A DNA stretch of 54,588 nt from Sphingobacterium sp. JB170 (GTDB taxonomy: Bacteria; Bacteroidota; Bacteroidia; Sphingobacteriales; Sphingobacteriaceae), in NCBI RefSeq assembly GCF_900163865.1, contig NZ_FUKU01000016.1, positions 1 through 54,588 on the forward strand, written 5' to 3'. Made by a program: the position numbers and the translations under genes. Position 1 is the stretch's first letter, and each line of letters opens with the position of its first letter. Below are positions 16,287 to 27,300 of the stretch, piece by piece. A model generated the notes under the pieces. The model worked only from the letters and a program-made list of their open reading frames with translations, searched no databases and was not told the origin of the DNA.

Positions 16287-18920
16287 TTATTTTAAATTTC
16301 CTAATTTATAGTTGACTGAAAACATGACGTATCTCGACAAACGGTTTACGTAAAGATCAGAGATCGTATTGTTATTGACTGACCTTCTTATGCCTGTATT
16401 GTTATTGAGTAGATCAGAGACCTCCAAATTGAGCGTACAAGCCCCGTCTAATACTTTATAGGAGACATTGGCGTTTATAATAAAATTATTGTAGGAGTTT
16501 CCTGAAAATCCAGAATTTATAAATTTATTTGCGCCTAACTTTGAAGAGAATTTCCCTTGTGTATATGCGATGTCCATCAAAAGATTAACCGTACTGATCG
16601 GAGCGATATCGGTTTGCTCAACTCCATATTCGATATCCGTTAAGCGGTACATGACAGCAGGATTAAGGTGAAGGGATTTTGTTACTGGCCATAAGAGTTT
16701 TACTGTCTGATGGATGTTGATGTTCTTACCAAAATTTAACTCGCTGTTGATGTACTGGGGATTGTTGTCATAACTGAAACGACCACTTAGGTCGATAACC
16801 TTATGATTTTTAAGCGTCTTGGAAAAATAATAATCTGCACCGATCCTTTTATAACCATCAACATTTAACAGCGACATATATTGCTGTGCCTCACCTTCAA
16901 TTAATTGTGCCGAATTGGACGTTATTTTGTCATCCGTCATAACAAAATCTACATTGGCACGGAATACCGATCCGGTTAGGGCATTCATGGCTTTATAGCT
17001 TAAGGAAGCCTGTGTATTATTTTCGGCTAGCAAATTAAGATTCCCTGTATAGACAAATAAGGGATCGGTCATTGTCGGAATCGATATTATTTGGTAGACA
17101 GCAGGAAGGTTATAAAACTGTTTACCTGCGAGGGTAATACTCTTTTGAGTAGAAAACTGATAAGTAATCTGTAGAGATGGAAGCAGTTTTTTGTAATCAA
17201 TAGTTCTTTCCGACTGATCTTGATCGTTTGTTTTTAGATAATCATTTTGATACGACAAAGTAATATCATAAAACCACTTTTGAACTTGGTATTGAAAACG
17301 AGCATCAAGATGATTGTTAACGATCTTTGAATTGATTAAACCCGATAAGCTGTCTACTGGATTTTCGGTTTGATCGGTTGTATTTCTCTCGAGCTCTTCG
17401 GTGATCTCATTACGATGGTAGGCAATTTCTAAGATTCCATTTTCACCAACGGGTTCGGTATAGGCGATCGTTGGTGAAACTATCGATCTGTTTCGCATAT
17501 CACCGACATACAGGTTTAAGGGATCGAATGCTTTATTGAAGTCATTAAATATGGACTTGCGTTCGTTTACTTTTTCTTTCTCTGATTTCAACTTGAAAGC
17601 TACTGTTCTTTTGGGTCTATTGAATTTGTAGTGTACACTACCATCAAGACCGATTGCGTCCTGTGTGCTGTGATGATTCAAGGTATAATTACGTGCGCTA
17701 TCCGCGGTAGTAAAAAAAAGAGCGTCTCTTTGTTCATCACGATTCTGTTTTCCTGATCGAATATATGGCGACACGTTAACTGCAAAACGCGAATTGGATA
17801 GATCATAGCGAAGGTTAAATCGCCTAGTACGATCTTTGGATGATCTTGCAAAGTCTTCCGTATAGTCGATATCATCTCCTTGCTGTACGGCAGTTGTTTG
17901 GCTTTCACCAAAACTACGGTTCAAGGAATTGCTTTGATCTGCACTCACATACAGTTGGCTACTCTCATTGATTTTAGTACGGGCATTAACGGCAAAGTTG
18001 GTTGCACGGTTCATCCCTTCCTGTCCAATCTGCGAAGTTGCGCTATTGTCCATAACAGAACCGCCCAACATATTGGGTTTATTTACGTTGTTGGTTCCTG
18101 CTGTAATAGACAGTTGGTTTCTGTTATCAAAGTAGTTTGCTGTTCCGTTAAGGCTATAGGTTTTTTTACTTCCTGCTCCTGCGTTAAGTTCTCCGAATCC
18201 CCCTTTGACCGTCGGATTTTTTGTATGGATATTTAACGTTTTTGTTGGCTCTCCTTTAATCCCTGTAATGGTAGATTCTTTGCCATAGTCGTTAACCAGT
18301 TCGGCTGTCTCAAGCAAATCGATCGGGAGGTTACGAGTTAATAGGCCTACATCACCATTGAAAATCTCTTCATCGTTGAGCATAATTTTAGTTACCTTTT
18401 GACCTTCTGCGTAAACGTCTCCATTATGATTTACCCGTAATCCTTTAATGCGTGATAAGGTTTCGGAAAGGTAACGGTCTTCTTTCCCCGCAAAAGAAGC
18501 AAGATCATAGGATATCGTGTCTTTCGATATTAGGACCGGGTGTTGGGGATGGCTAATAACCATAACCTCGTCAAGCAATAGGCTTGTTTCATACAAAGTA
18601 ACCTCAATACTGTCGAGCATGGCAATTTGATTACTGGATAGTGTATCTCTTTTAAAGCCCATCATAGAGAACATGACCGAATAGGTCTTGCTTCCTTTCT
18701 TTTGTATAGAAAAAAAACCCTGATCGTTAGTGATCGTGCGTCGCACCTTCCCTCCGTCTTTAGGGGAAAACGTAATCGTTGCCTTTACTAGGGCACTCCC
18801 GAGACTGTCGGTCACTCTTCCCTGCAGGTTGTCATTTTGTGCCTTAGCAAAGGAACAAAACAGCATAAGGATAGCCAGTGCCCGCCATTTTATTGAAGGC
18901 ATTGCATGAAATAAAACCAT
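16287..18920 (-). CDS. Outer-membrane receptor-like beta-barrel with carboxypeptidase-regulatory-like domain
   Basis: The 877-residue protein has a signal peptide ending AKAQ. A CarboxypepD_reg-like domain follows (LQGRVTDSLGSALVKATITF, FFSIQKKGSKTYSVMFSM), then a plug-like region (SETLSRIKGLRVNHNGDVYA, VTKIMLNDEEIFNGDVGLL) and a long barrel ending YVMFSVNYKLGNLK. It belongs to the orphan TonB-receptor-like outer-membrane family of Bacteroidota; no SusD partner is present. Being inside the adhesin operon, it may assist surface display or take up a ligand, but the role is unknown. An internal ATG at 18902 is an alternative start. GTAGTGTACACTAC lies inside the gene at 17628-17641. Confidence 0.75.
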   Translation of the reverse strand: MVLFHAMPSIKWRALAILMLFCSFAKAQNDNLQGRVTDSLGSALVKATITFSPKDGGKVRRTITNDQGFFSIQKKGSKTYSVMFSMMGFKRDTLSSNQIAMLDSIEVTLYETSLLLDEVMVISHPQHPVLISKDTISYDLASFAGKEDRYLSETLSRIKGLRVNHNGDVYAEGQKVTKIMLNDEEIFNGDVGLLTRNLPIDLLETAELVNDYGKESTITGIKGEPTKTLNIHTKNPTVKGGFGELNAGAGSKKTYSLNGTANYFDNRNQLSITAGTNNVNKPNMLGGSVMDNSATSQIGQEGMNRATNFAVNARTKINESSQLYVSADQSNSLNRSFGESQTTAVQQGDDIDYTEDFARSSKDRTRRFNLRYDLSNSRFAVNVSPYIRSGKQNRDEQRDALFFTTADSARNYTLNHHSTQDAIGLDGSVHYKFNRPKRTVAFKLKSEKEKVNERKSIFNDFNKAFDPLNLYVGDMRNRSIVSPTIAYTEPVGENGILEIAYHRNEITEELERNTTDQTENPVDSLSGLINSKIVNNHLDARFQYQVQKWFYDITLSYQNDYLKTNDQDQSERTIDYKKLLPSLQITYQFSTQKSITLAGKQFYNLPAVYQIISIPTMTDPLFVYTGNLNLLAENNTQASLSYKAMNALTGSVFRANVDFVMTDDKITSNSAQLIEGEAQQYMSLLNVDGYKRIGADYYFSKTLKNHKVIDLSGRFSYDNNPQYINSELNFGKNINIHQTVKLLWPVTKSLHLNPAVMYRLTDIEYGVEQTDIAPISTVNLLMDIAYTQGKFSSKLGANKFINSGFSGNSYNNFIINANVSYKVLDGACTLNLEVSDLLNNNTGIRRSVNNNTISDLYVNRLSRYVMFSVNYKLGNLK

Positions 18921-18931
18921 AACTAATTTTT

Positions 18932-20428
18932 TTATTTACTTCTTCTCAACCTTGATGTATGTCGCTTTTTGGACGCTCGTTTCATGTTTTTGGATATGAC
19001 TTCGGGCGATCCAGTCATTGTCATTGCACAACGGAATCCGATTGTAGCACTAGAAGATTCTTTATTGAAAAATCTGCGTGCAGAAGGATTCACCAACGGT
19101 AAACGATCATCCCATGATCCGCCTTTGATCACACGGCTACTGGGACTGACTAGTGTCGAGATCCCGAACAGTTGTACGTCAAGAGAATCAAGTATAGGAT
19201 CACTTAAATCGTCGTTCTGATTGTCCTCCGCCTGTTGCTCGATAAATTCATCATAACTCGGTTTTACGGGATCGACCATCGCTAGCAGGTCAGATTCCCC
19301 TCCAAACCCAACAGCAGGAGAAAGGTCATTCGTACCATTATACGTGTTTTCCTGATAGGCATCTGCTACCCATTCATTTACGTTGCCTAGCATGTTGTAA
19401 AGGCCAAAAGCATTGGGTTCATACGCTCTTACAGGAGCTGTTATATCGGCTCCATCGTTCAGATAACCTGCCGTTCCCATGTTATTACCTTTGCCCTGCT
19501 TGTAGTTCATCATAATTAATCCTTTTGTGCTTCTGTGTTCAGAACGGGGATTAAACTTTTCTTGGGTTAAATATCCATCCTGATTAGCTAGTAAAGCGAC
19601 CGAAGCATACTCCCATTCGGCTTCTGTTGGTAGCCTATAAGGTTGGATCAATAGGCCATCTTCGATACCTACAGTGCGTCGGCTGTCGGCATCAGCATTC
19701 AAGGAATAATCTTTTGGCATATTTCTACCATCGAATTGTTCACCTTTATATTTCCCCTGAAGATAGTCTTCGGTTTTAAAAGGGACATAACTTTCTGCTC
19801 CTGACTCTTTGACCTCTTTCCAAGGTTTTAATATGCCCTTTTCTCTTAAAATCTGCTCGTTGACTCGGTCGGTTCTCCAACTACAGTATTCATTGGCCTG
19901 TACCCAACTCACACCAACCACTGGGTAATCTTGAAACGCAGGGTGCCGAAGATATATTTTTGAATATTGAGAATTGGCCGTTGAAGTCCTATCCCAAACC
20001 GTTGAATCAGGTAGGGCATCATAATACATTTTGTGATCATCAGGGTAGTTCGTTTTTATCCAGTACAGATATTCTAACCAATCACGGTTTGATACGGCTG
20101 TTTCGTCCATATAGTAGGATGCAACGGTAACCCGCTTTTTTGTGATCTTATTGGAATAAGACATGGAGTTCTGTGCATTAGCTCCCATCACAAAAGTTCC
20201 GCCTTCAATGGGCACTAGCCCAGGGGGCGTTTTCCGTTTATACTTGGTATTAACCATAAATCCCCCATTGGATTCGTCATTATAAACCATCCCAGTTTTT
20301 GGACTTTTACCCTTTTTATATGACGTTCCTGTTTTTACGCTGTAACTTACTTTTCGTGTTTGACGAGCGCATGAGGCAACGGCTATGGCAATAATTAGTA
20401 GTAATATAAGTCTTGATAATTTCATCAT
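18932..20428 (-). CDS. GldJ-like lipoprotein (FGE/SUMF1 fold)
   Basis: The 498-residue lipoprotein (lipobox before the cysteine in AVASCARQ) carries a sulfatase-modifying-factor-like domain: PGLVPIEGGTFVMGAN, YYMDETAVSNRDWLEYLYW, YPVVGVSWVQANEYCSWRT, YRLPTEAEWEYA, MLGNVNEWVAD and RVIKGGSWDD. The opening GGFMVNTKYK and the DSTVWDR to YLRHPAFQDYP stretch match GldJ, a lipoprotein needed in Flavobacterium for gliding and for stable GldK. It ends in a basic tail (KKRHTSRLRRSK). It is encoded three bases after a GldN-like gene. As a plasmid copy it probably supplements a chromosomal T9SS. Confidence 0.8.
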   Translation of the reverse strand: MMKLSRLILLLIIAIAVASCARQTRKVSYSVKTGTSYKKGKSPKTGMVYNDESNGGFMVNTKYKRKTPPGLVPIEGGTFVMGANAQNSMSYSNKITKKRVTVASYYMDETAVSNRDWLEYLYWIKTNYPDDHKMYYDALPDSTVWDRTSTANSQYSKIYLRHPAFQDYPVVGVSWVQANEYCSWRTDRVNEQILREKGILKPWKEVKESGAESYVPFKTEDYLQGKYKGEQFDGRNMPKDYSLNADADSRRTVGIEDGLLIQPYRLPTEAEWEYASVALLANQDGYLTQEKFNPRSEHRSTKGLIMMNYKQGKGNNMGTAGYLNDGADITAPVRAYEPNAFGLYNMLGNVNEWVADAYQENTYNGTNDLSPAVGFGGESDLLAMVDPVKPSYDEFIEQQAEDNQNDDLSDPILDSLDVQLFGISTLVSPSSRVIKGGSWDDRLPLVNPSARRFFNKESSSATIGFRCAMTMTGSPEVISKNMKRASKKRHTSRLRRSK

Positions 20429-20431
20429 GAT

Positions 20432-21436
20432 TTATTGTCTATATAAGTCGCTTTGAAAATTCATTAATTCTTTTTTGAGCCTTTCGGACTCGAGCAGTTG
20501 TTCAACTTTGGTTTTCTTATAATCTTTGACTCTAAGGTCTTGCGAATTGGAAACCTTAACGATATAAGAATCAAAATGTCTACCTATAAAGAAATCATCG
20601 TAAGAGAGTCCTTCGGCATCATTATAATCGTTTGGAATAAATTCGTTCACTAACACGTTTCTTATTTCAGGGAAATAAAGCCAAAATGCGGGTTGTGCAT
20701 CCATCTGAATAGAGAAGGCATCAAAGTCCGAAGTTGCTATATCTACGTCGTTACCCGCATTACTTTCATCAGAGATGGGGTTAAATGGGTCGAAATCATC
20801 AGCAATTCCATCTCCTAAATCCATTGACATACCGATCTCTATTCCCCCGTTTATTCTAGGTATTATTAGCGGAGCAATCCCAACAATACGAGGTTCAAAA
20901 ACCGATCGTTGTTCATCGAATATCCAATCTTCTTTAATTCGGAATAAGAATACTGACTCAGGGTTAAACTCTGGTGTTACCCAATTTTGATCTGTCACCT
21001 CTCCGTTTTCATCATATATTTCGACCAAAACACTATCTGTCCCTGTTAATCTAAACAAGGCTTCATTTGGCGATAATCGGGTTTTAAAAGCATCGCCATT
21101 GGGATCGTCTTTGTCGGGATTTGGTGTCGGATCATAGGCTGTTATACTGCCCTCCTTAATATGTTTAAGTAAAATACTAATCAGGTTATTTGCAGGTGAT
21201 GTTATACCTCTATTGATGCTTAATCTACCGTCTATCTCTTGCCAGACTCGTTTACTATAAGATATATTTTCGGGTTTTAATTCTGCAAGTGGCATAGGCT
21301 CTCGCTTATCTTTCTTAACTAACCCGATATAACCGTCAACGGGTGGTTCCCAGTTGGTGGTCGTGTCTTCTTGTCCGTAAGCAGACGAAAACACGATAAG
21401 GGATATAAATGCTAATAGTTGTAATGATCTTTTCAT
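20432..21436 (-). CDS. GldN/PorN-like T9SS protein
   Basis: The 334-residue exported protein (signal peptide ending AYGQ) has the GldN hallmark SKRVWQEIDGRLSINRGITSP near residue 65, then LISILLKHIKEGSITAYDP, FLFRIKEDWIFDEQRSVFEPRIVGIAP and FWLYFPEIRNVLVNEF. It ends in a SYDDFFIGRHFDSYIVK region. GldN forms the periplasmic ring of the type IX secretion system with the lipoprotein GldK, and exactly such a gene follows it upstream in the operon. The stop and the next start are separated by only a few bases. Confidence 0.85.
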   Translation of the reverse strand: MKRSLQLLAFISLIVFSSAYGQEDTTTNWEPPVDGYIGLVKKDKREPMPLAELKPENISYSKRVWQEIDGRLSINRGITSPANNLISILLKHIKEGSITAYDPTPNPDKDDPNGDAFKTRLSPNEALFRLTGTDSVLVEIYDENGEVTDQNWVTPEFNPESVFLFRIKEDWIFDEQRSVFEPRIVGIAPLIIPRINGGIEIGMSMDLGDGIADDFDPFNPISDESNAGNDVDIATSDFDAFSIQMDAQPAFWLYFPEIRNVLVNEFIPNDYNDAEGLSYDDFFIGRHFDSYIVKVSNSQDLRVKDYKKTKVEQLLESERLKKELMNFQSDLYRQ

Positions 21437-21448
21437 CGTGGCTTGTAT

Positions 21449-22540
21449 TTATTTTACTATGGTATAAGATGCTATGGTGCGAAATCCTGTAAACGAGTTG
21501 GAGAGTTCTTGGTCGATTCCGATCCTGCTAGAAACAAGTATTCTACTGGCAACGTCTTTCCATGATCCCCCACGAGCTACTTTCCTTGCCTCGTTTTTCC
21601 GGTATGAGGAATAGGTCGGATTCAGATCGTTAAGAATACCGATAGATCCTGCTTCGCCAAAAGTCGAGACCGTCCATTCGGCCACGTTACCAACCATATT
21701 GTACAATCCGTACGCGTTCGGTTTGTAGTGCTTTACAGGTACGGTATAGGTTCCTCCATCACTCGAGTAGTCTCCATACCCTGTTTTAAAATTAGCCCTG
21801 TAATTACCTCTAGAATCAATTATATCGGGGCCTCCCCACGGGTAAGGCATTTGGTTAAGCTTCCCCCGAGAGGCATACTCCCATTGCCATTCCGAAGGAA
21901 GGTCGAAAGTTAATTTAGCTTCGTTCTTCTTGTGTTTGGCATTATAGCTGTTATACATGTTAGTTCTCCATGCGCAGAACGCTTTAGCCTGCTTCCATGA
22001 AACCCCTACTACTGGGTAATTATCATATTGCCCACTTGAAAAATAATCGGTCACAAGGAAAGTGTTTTCAGCGTTAGGAAAATCTACCATCCAAACCAAT
22101 GTATCAGGATAAATGTGTACCGATTCTTTAATCAGAAATGAACTTCGATCGGCATCCCTATTCTCAACAGCCTGTTGAAAATCGAAGTATTCAAAAGTGT
22201 AGGTAAGTTCGCTAACGTTATCTGTTTTTAATGAGTCTTTCACCCATTCAACGAACTGCCTATATTGAGCATTTGAAATCTCTGTCTGATCCATAAAAAA
22301 ACCTGATACCTCGATGGTTTTCTTTTGATCGAAGGGATTCTTACTCATATCCTCGTCGGATGCCCCGGCTACAAATGAACCCGATGGAATATAGACCATC
22401 CCATAGGGTGGTGCTGACACCTTGGTTTTACGAGTACTCACACCGACTAAATCTCTTTCTTTATTGATGCCCGTCATTGCACAACCGCTAATCGTGACTA
22501 AGCTGATTAATAGAAGTATATAGTTTGTTAATTTCATCAT
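21449..22540 (-). CDS. GldK/PorK-like T9SS lipoprotein
   Basis: The 363-residue lipoprotein (lipobox cysteine in TISGCAMTG) has a C-terminal SUMF1-like domain. GMVYIPSGSFVAGASDED, GFFMDQTEISNAQYRQFVEW and VHIYPDTLVWMVDFPNAE are followed by NYPVVGVSWKQAKAFCAWRT, MVGNVAEWTVS and ARGGSWKD. The IYPDTLVW stretch is diagnostic of GldK. GldK and GldN build the T9SS ring under the outer membrane, normally driven by the GldL/GldM motor. No GldL or GldM gene is present in the window, so any function would need chromosomal partners. Confidence 0.85.
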   Translation of the reverse strand: MMKLTNYILLLISLVTISGCAMTGINKERDLVGVSTRKTKVSAPPYGMVYIPSGSFVAGASDEDMSKNPFDQKKTIEVSGFFMDQTEISNAQYRQFVEWVKDSLKTDNVSELTYTFEYFDFQQAVENRDADRSSFLIKESVHIYPDTLVWMVDFPNAENTFLVTDYFSSGQYDNYPVVGVSWKQAKAFCAWRTNMYNSYNAKHKKNEAKLTFDLPSEWQWEYASRGKLNQMPYPWGGPDIIDSRGNYRANFKTGYGDYSSDGGTYTVPVKHYKPNAYGLYNMVGNVAEWTVSTFGEAGSIGILNDLNPTYSSYRKNEARKVARGGSWKDVASRILVSSRIGIDQELSNSFTGFRTIASYTIVK

Positions 22541-22542
22541 TT

Positions 22543-23649
22543 TTAATTTTCTAGGATTGAAAAAGAAAGGCCTAATCGATATATATTTCCTGAACTAAAT
22601 TCCTTTTTGCTAGGGGTAAGAAAAGATGCAGTAACAGAAAGTTTTTTTGCATTGAAATAGGTGTTGATACCGACCCCAGTGGTTAAGTAGCCAACGCTTC
22701 CAAATTCGGGCGATTTGGCGTCATAGCCAGCCATTGCCGAAAATATACTTCTAAACATGAGCTCGGCTCCGACTGAATATCCAATCCCTCCGCCTGCCCC
22801 TACAGGTAGAAGGCTTGTGTTGTTTCTATCGGACGGAAAAAAAGGTTTGTTAGCTTCCGCACCGATAAAGAAATAACTGTTATCGTCAATAATTCTCTTG
22901 GTATATCCTAAACCCAAATTCATTGTAGTAGGCAATCCGGTTTGGTCTCCCTCTTCACTATATTTTAATTTAGTCCCTAAGTTTTTCAGGACATATCCTG
23001 CATTGATCTGCGCATCATCTGCTACAGGATATTCAAAATAAAGACCGTAATCTATCGCTCCTGCCAATGCTGATTTATAAAGATCAACCGTTGGCTCTGA
23101 ACTTACCAGTTTACTGTAAATACCTTTAAGCGTTACACCCATGTGAAGATGTTCAATCACTTCCATACTATATCCGATATTAAATGACATTTCTTTCGGA
23201 CGGAGAAACTGACTAACGTTCCCTTGTTTATCGGTAAATTCTACAGCCCCAATAGAGAAGTACTGAAAACCAAAAGCTAAAAAGCTTTCCTGGCCACGAC
23301 CACCAACGATCAGGTTGTTGCTCGCAATACTGAATATGTTCATATCATTGACATATTTAGGCATCACTGGCGAATAACTGACCGAAATATCATTTTCTAA
23401 AATATCTTCCTGATAGGATAATTTTGCAGGATTGCTGTACAATGAAAAGGCATCGGTTATACCGATACTTTTCATGTTTCCCATTGCAGAACTTCGAACA
23501 TCTGTGTTATACAAAAGGAACTCGCCTCCCGCGGTCAGAGCTCCCGTAGCAACGCTTTCACTCTCCTGATCCTGTGCCTGTACATAGCATGGCATAACGA
23601 TTCCAATAGCGAATAAAAGGCTTAAAGTTATTTGATTCTTAATTTTCAT
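22543..23649 (-). CDS. PorV-like T9SS outer-membrane shuttle protein
   Basis: The 368-residue barrel protein has a signal peptide ending YVQAQ. It then shows the PorV pattern: GGEFLLYNTDVRSSAMGNMKSIGITDA with FSLYSNPAKLSYQ, and SVSYSPVMPKYVNDMNIF. The last strand is YRLGLSFSIL. PorV takes cargo from the SprA channel and hands it to the attachment complex by binding the cargo's C-terminal domain. A dedicated copy next to a single giant type A cargo suggests substrate-specific delivery (inference). PorQ is the closest alternative family. Confidence 0.75.
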   Translation of the reverse strand: MKIKNQITLSLLFAIGIVMPCYVQAQDQESESVATGALTAGGEFLLYNTDVRSSAMGNMKSIGITDAFSLYSNPAKLSYQEDILENDISVSYSPVMPKYVNDMNIFSIASNNLIVGGRGQESFLAFGFQYFSIGAVEFTDKQGNVSQFLRPKEMSFNIGYSMEVIEHLHMGVTLKGIYSKLVSSEPTVDLYKSALAGAIDYGLYFEYPVADDAQINAGYVLKNLGTKLKYSEEGDQTGLPTTMNLGLGYTKRIIDDNSYFFIGAEANKPFFPSDRNNTSLLPVGAGGGIGYSVGAELMFRSIFSAMAGYDAKSPEFGSVGYLTTGVGINTYFNAKKLSVTASFLTPSKKEFSSGNIYRLGLSFSILEN

Positions 23650-23660
23650 ATAATTGCGAG

Positions 23661-24374
23661 CTATATTGAAATCCTCTTTTCGATTACCTGCGAAAAAGCT
23701 TCATTGTTATCCATTACTCTTAACTGAATTGTGTATGTTCCTCCCTGTCCGAATACGTGCTTTACATTCGGTTCGGGTGTGGTGAATTTAAATCCGTTAA
23801 TGTTCCACTCATAAGCCACGATCTCACCTCCGAAGTTGCTGTCCTGATCATAACTAGCCGAAGCGTCGAAAGTATATTCATGTATATCGGGGTTTGACAC
23901 AGATTCCTGAAAATCAGCAATAGGCAATAAGTTATCGAAGACAAACAAGCTTAACTTTGCTTCGCTGATTTCGTTAAACTTATCTTCTAACCTGAACGTG
24001 ATATTGTTCTTCCCTACCTGTCTAGGAATTAGACTAAGGTCAACAAATTCCTGATCCACTCTTAACGATGGGTTTGTCATCACATCCCCTTTATAGTAAG
24101 CCTCGATGCGTCCCGAATCAATTAGCACCTGACATCTGTAAAGGTTTTCGTCTGCATCCCCCATTCTCAACCTGACATTATAATAAGTGGTTGTATCACT
24201 ATAATAGCGGATACTATCAGTAAAGGAGTTTACCAGGGCAACGGTATCAGCTTGCGATTTTACAATCTGAATACTTGGTTTTGAGTTGAACTCCCGAAAA
24301 CCGTCGTCTCTATCACTACATCCCGTAACAGCAGAGGCTATTAGCGCTAGGTATAAACTAAGTTTCTTTATCAT
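23661..24374 (-). CDS. PKD-domain lipoprotein
   Basis: The 237-residue lipoprotein (lipobox cysteine in AVTGCSDRD) has a PKD-like C-terminal domain: SYDQDSNFGGEIVAYEWNIN, FTTPEPNVKHVFGQGGTYTIQLRVMDNNE. The N-terminal half is beta-rich with no recognised family. It lies between the adhesin and the PorV-like gene with very short gaps. It may be a periplasmic or surface anchor or chaperone for the adhesin; the function is not known. Confidence 0.6.
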   Translation of the reverse strand: MIKKLSLYLALIASAVTGCSDRDDGFREFNSKPSIQIVKSQADTVALVNSFTDSIRYYSDTTTYYNVRLRMGDADENLYRCQVLIDSGRIEAYYKGDVMTNPSLRVDQEFVDLSLIPRQVGKNNITFRLEDKFNEISEAKLSLFVFDNLLPIADFQESVSNPDIHEYTFDASASYDQDSNFGGEIVAYEWNINGFKFTTPEPNVKHVFGQGGTYTIQLRVMDNNEAFSQVIEKRISI

Positions 24375-24376
24375 GG

Positions 24377-27300
24377 TTATAAAATCAATACTTTAATAGT
24401 TTCAGCACGTCCATCGTCAAATTTGACCACAAACAAGTAATAGGTGTTTGCCATTAGGCGATCTAGATTCTCAACAGGAATTTCATTTTGTCCCGTAGCA
24501 AGATTTAAGTACTGTTCAAAAATTGGCGTTCCAGAAATCGTATATACTTGAAGGGTCGCCTTTGCTGATCCGCTTTTATTATTGAAGACTCTGACTAAGG
24601 CTTGTTCCCCTACCTTAATAGGATTCGGATAAACGATCGTCTTATAGAATGGATTAGTATCCTCGATCGGCTCTTCGCCTGTGATTGGCGGATCGATCAC
24701 GATCGGGTTTTCTTCTACAACGATAAAATCGATCTCGATTATTTCTACGAAACAGTCCTGTTCAGAATAAGCCTTCACCCTCACGGTATAAACACCTGCT
24801 TTATTGTAGTAGTGAAGTGGATTCCGCTCTGTTGATCTAAATCCATCACCAAAATCATATTCCCAACGTACAGACGGGTTTGATGTGGGCAAATCTTGTA
24901 AAGTAAATTGCACTGAAGATCCCTGCGCAATGGTGGTGGCCGAGGCTGTCAATCGCACCTCGGGCGTGTATGAAGTGATAACTACTTCTGTTCTCTCTGA
25001 CGGACACCCTTTGTTGGATATGGCCTCCACATATATTTTTTCGTTCTTGGTTACGATATATCGAATTTGTTGACCCGTGTCAAAAGGTTCCTCCTCACCT
25101 TCACGATACCAGTTATAGGTAATCGGTGAGTTATCCAAAATGCTCGAAGTGGCAAGCAATGTAATAGCATTATTATTACATGTTGGATTATTTCCGCTGA
25201 CTTCGGGAGCGGTTGGAACAGGCGTCACGGTTATGATCCTTCTCGCGGTCGAAATACAACCGAAATTATTTGAATAGGTATATAAAATCTCATGGATACC
25301 TACCCCTGCATCCTCTGGTTTGAATAGATTTCCAGTAACTCCGTTTCCTTCGAAAGTAACCCCTACAGGAAGCCCCTCAACTTGTAAAAGGATATCGTCT
25401 GCATTCAGACATACTTCGATGTCTTCTCCTACTTCAAGAACCTCAATTGGTACTACTTCAATAGTAAATTCAGTACTGCTTATGCAACCAAATTCAGTTG
25501 TAAAGGTATAGGTGATCTTGTATACGCCCTCACCGACTTGGTTAGGATCAAAAGTATTGTAAGTTACTCCTTCACCTTCGTAAACCCCTCCTAATTCGTT
25601 GGTGTTTATCTCGTCAAGATTTAGCTTACCGCCATTTATACAAATCTGCTGATCGGGAATCCTGTTCAGTTCTAACGGAGAATGTACAATCAACTCATGT
25701 TCTGTACTGGTTCTACTACAGCCATTATCATTGGTTACCGTTACCCAATATTTACCACCTTTTGTAGCTTCTATCGACTGTGTCGTTTCTCCGGTATTCC
25801 ATAAATAGAAAGCTCCTTTTGAAGCTGTAAGGGTTGTACTTTCCCCCTCACATAAATTTGTGCCGTTGCTCGATGTGATCGTAGGAACATCGTTCGGCAA
25901 GATATCTACAGCGACGGTATCACTAACATTCGAACAACCGTTTTCATTGGTTACAATAACAGAATAACTGGATGGATATTTGACATAAATATCTTTGGTA
26001 GTCTCCCCGTTACTCCATAAATAGGATTCACCATTCGAGGCTGTCAGTTTAACGCTATCCCCTTCACAGGCCACTAAACTAGCGTAACTTATTGTTGGCT
26101 TTGGATTCGGGTGTACCGTCACATCAACTGGATCGGAAGCACGTTCGCAACCAAACTCATTGGTGATATATCCTATGTAACTTGCGCCTGTTTTTACCGT
26201 AATACTCTTGGTGGTCTCCCCGTTGCTCCAACGGTAAGAGTCTGCCGTTTCATTAATCGTTAAGACAATACTATCTCCTTCGCAGAATGTTGTTTCTCCT
26301 GAAATATGCAAAGTTGGTTTTGGTAACGGGTGTACTGTTACATTTACAGTCTCAGAAATCGAAATACAGCCAGTTTGATTTGTAGAGCTCACGTAATAGT
26401 TTCCGCTATTTTTAACGGTGATACTGCTTCCCGTTTCCCCATTGCTCCATGTGTAGGTCATTCCTGCAATCGGGGTTACGTAAAGTCTTACGCTGTCCGT
26501 TTCGCAAAATTCTGTCTGCCCCCCGATATTGATCTGTGGTGTTGGATTCGGATTCACCGTTACGCTTATTGGTTCGGACGAACGTTCGCAACCAAATTCA
26601 TTTCCGATATAGGCTGTATAAGTTCCCGAGCTCTCAACGGTGATGCTCTTGGTAGTTTCCCCGTTGCTCCAACGGTAAGAATCAGCCGTTTCGTTTATAG
26701 TAAGGACAACACTGTCACCTTCACAAAATTCGGTTACGCCCGAAGTTTGGATCGTTGGTTTTGGCAACGGGTGTACTGTTACGTTTACAGTCTCCGAAAT
26801 GGAAATACAGCCACTCTCGTTGGTAGAGCTCACATAATATTCACCGCTATTTTTAACGGTGATACTGCTTCCCGTTTCCCCATTGCTCCACGTGTAGGTC
26901 ATTCCTGCAATCGGGGTTACGTAAAGTCTTACGCTGTCCGTTTCGCAAAATTCTGTCTTCCCCCCGATATTGATCTGTGGTGTTGGATTTGGATTCACCG
27001 TTACGCTTATTGGTTCGGACGAACGTTCGCAACCAAACTCATTTCCGATATAGGCTGTATAAGTTCCCGAGCTCTCAACGGTGATGCTCTTGGTAGTTTC
27101 CCCGTTGCTCCAACGGTAAGAATCAGCCGTTTCGTTTATAGTAAGGACAACGCTGTCACCTTCGCATAAGGTAGTCTGGCCAGTAATATTTATAGTCGGC
27201 TTAGACAATGGATGTACCGTAACGTCATATACCTCTGACTCAGATATACAATCAAAATCATTAGTTACCATAACTGAATACGATCCTGACTTAGTAATTT

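Noticed and set aside
26330..27169. A 279-codon open frame on the plus strand inside the adhesin gene
   Set aside because: It is the antisense shadow of the duplicated Ig modules, has no start context and exists only because of the repeat's codon pattern.
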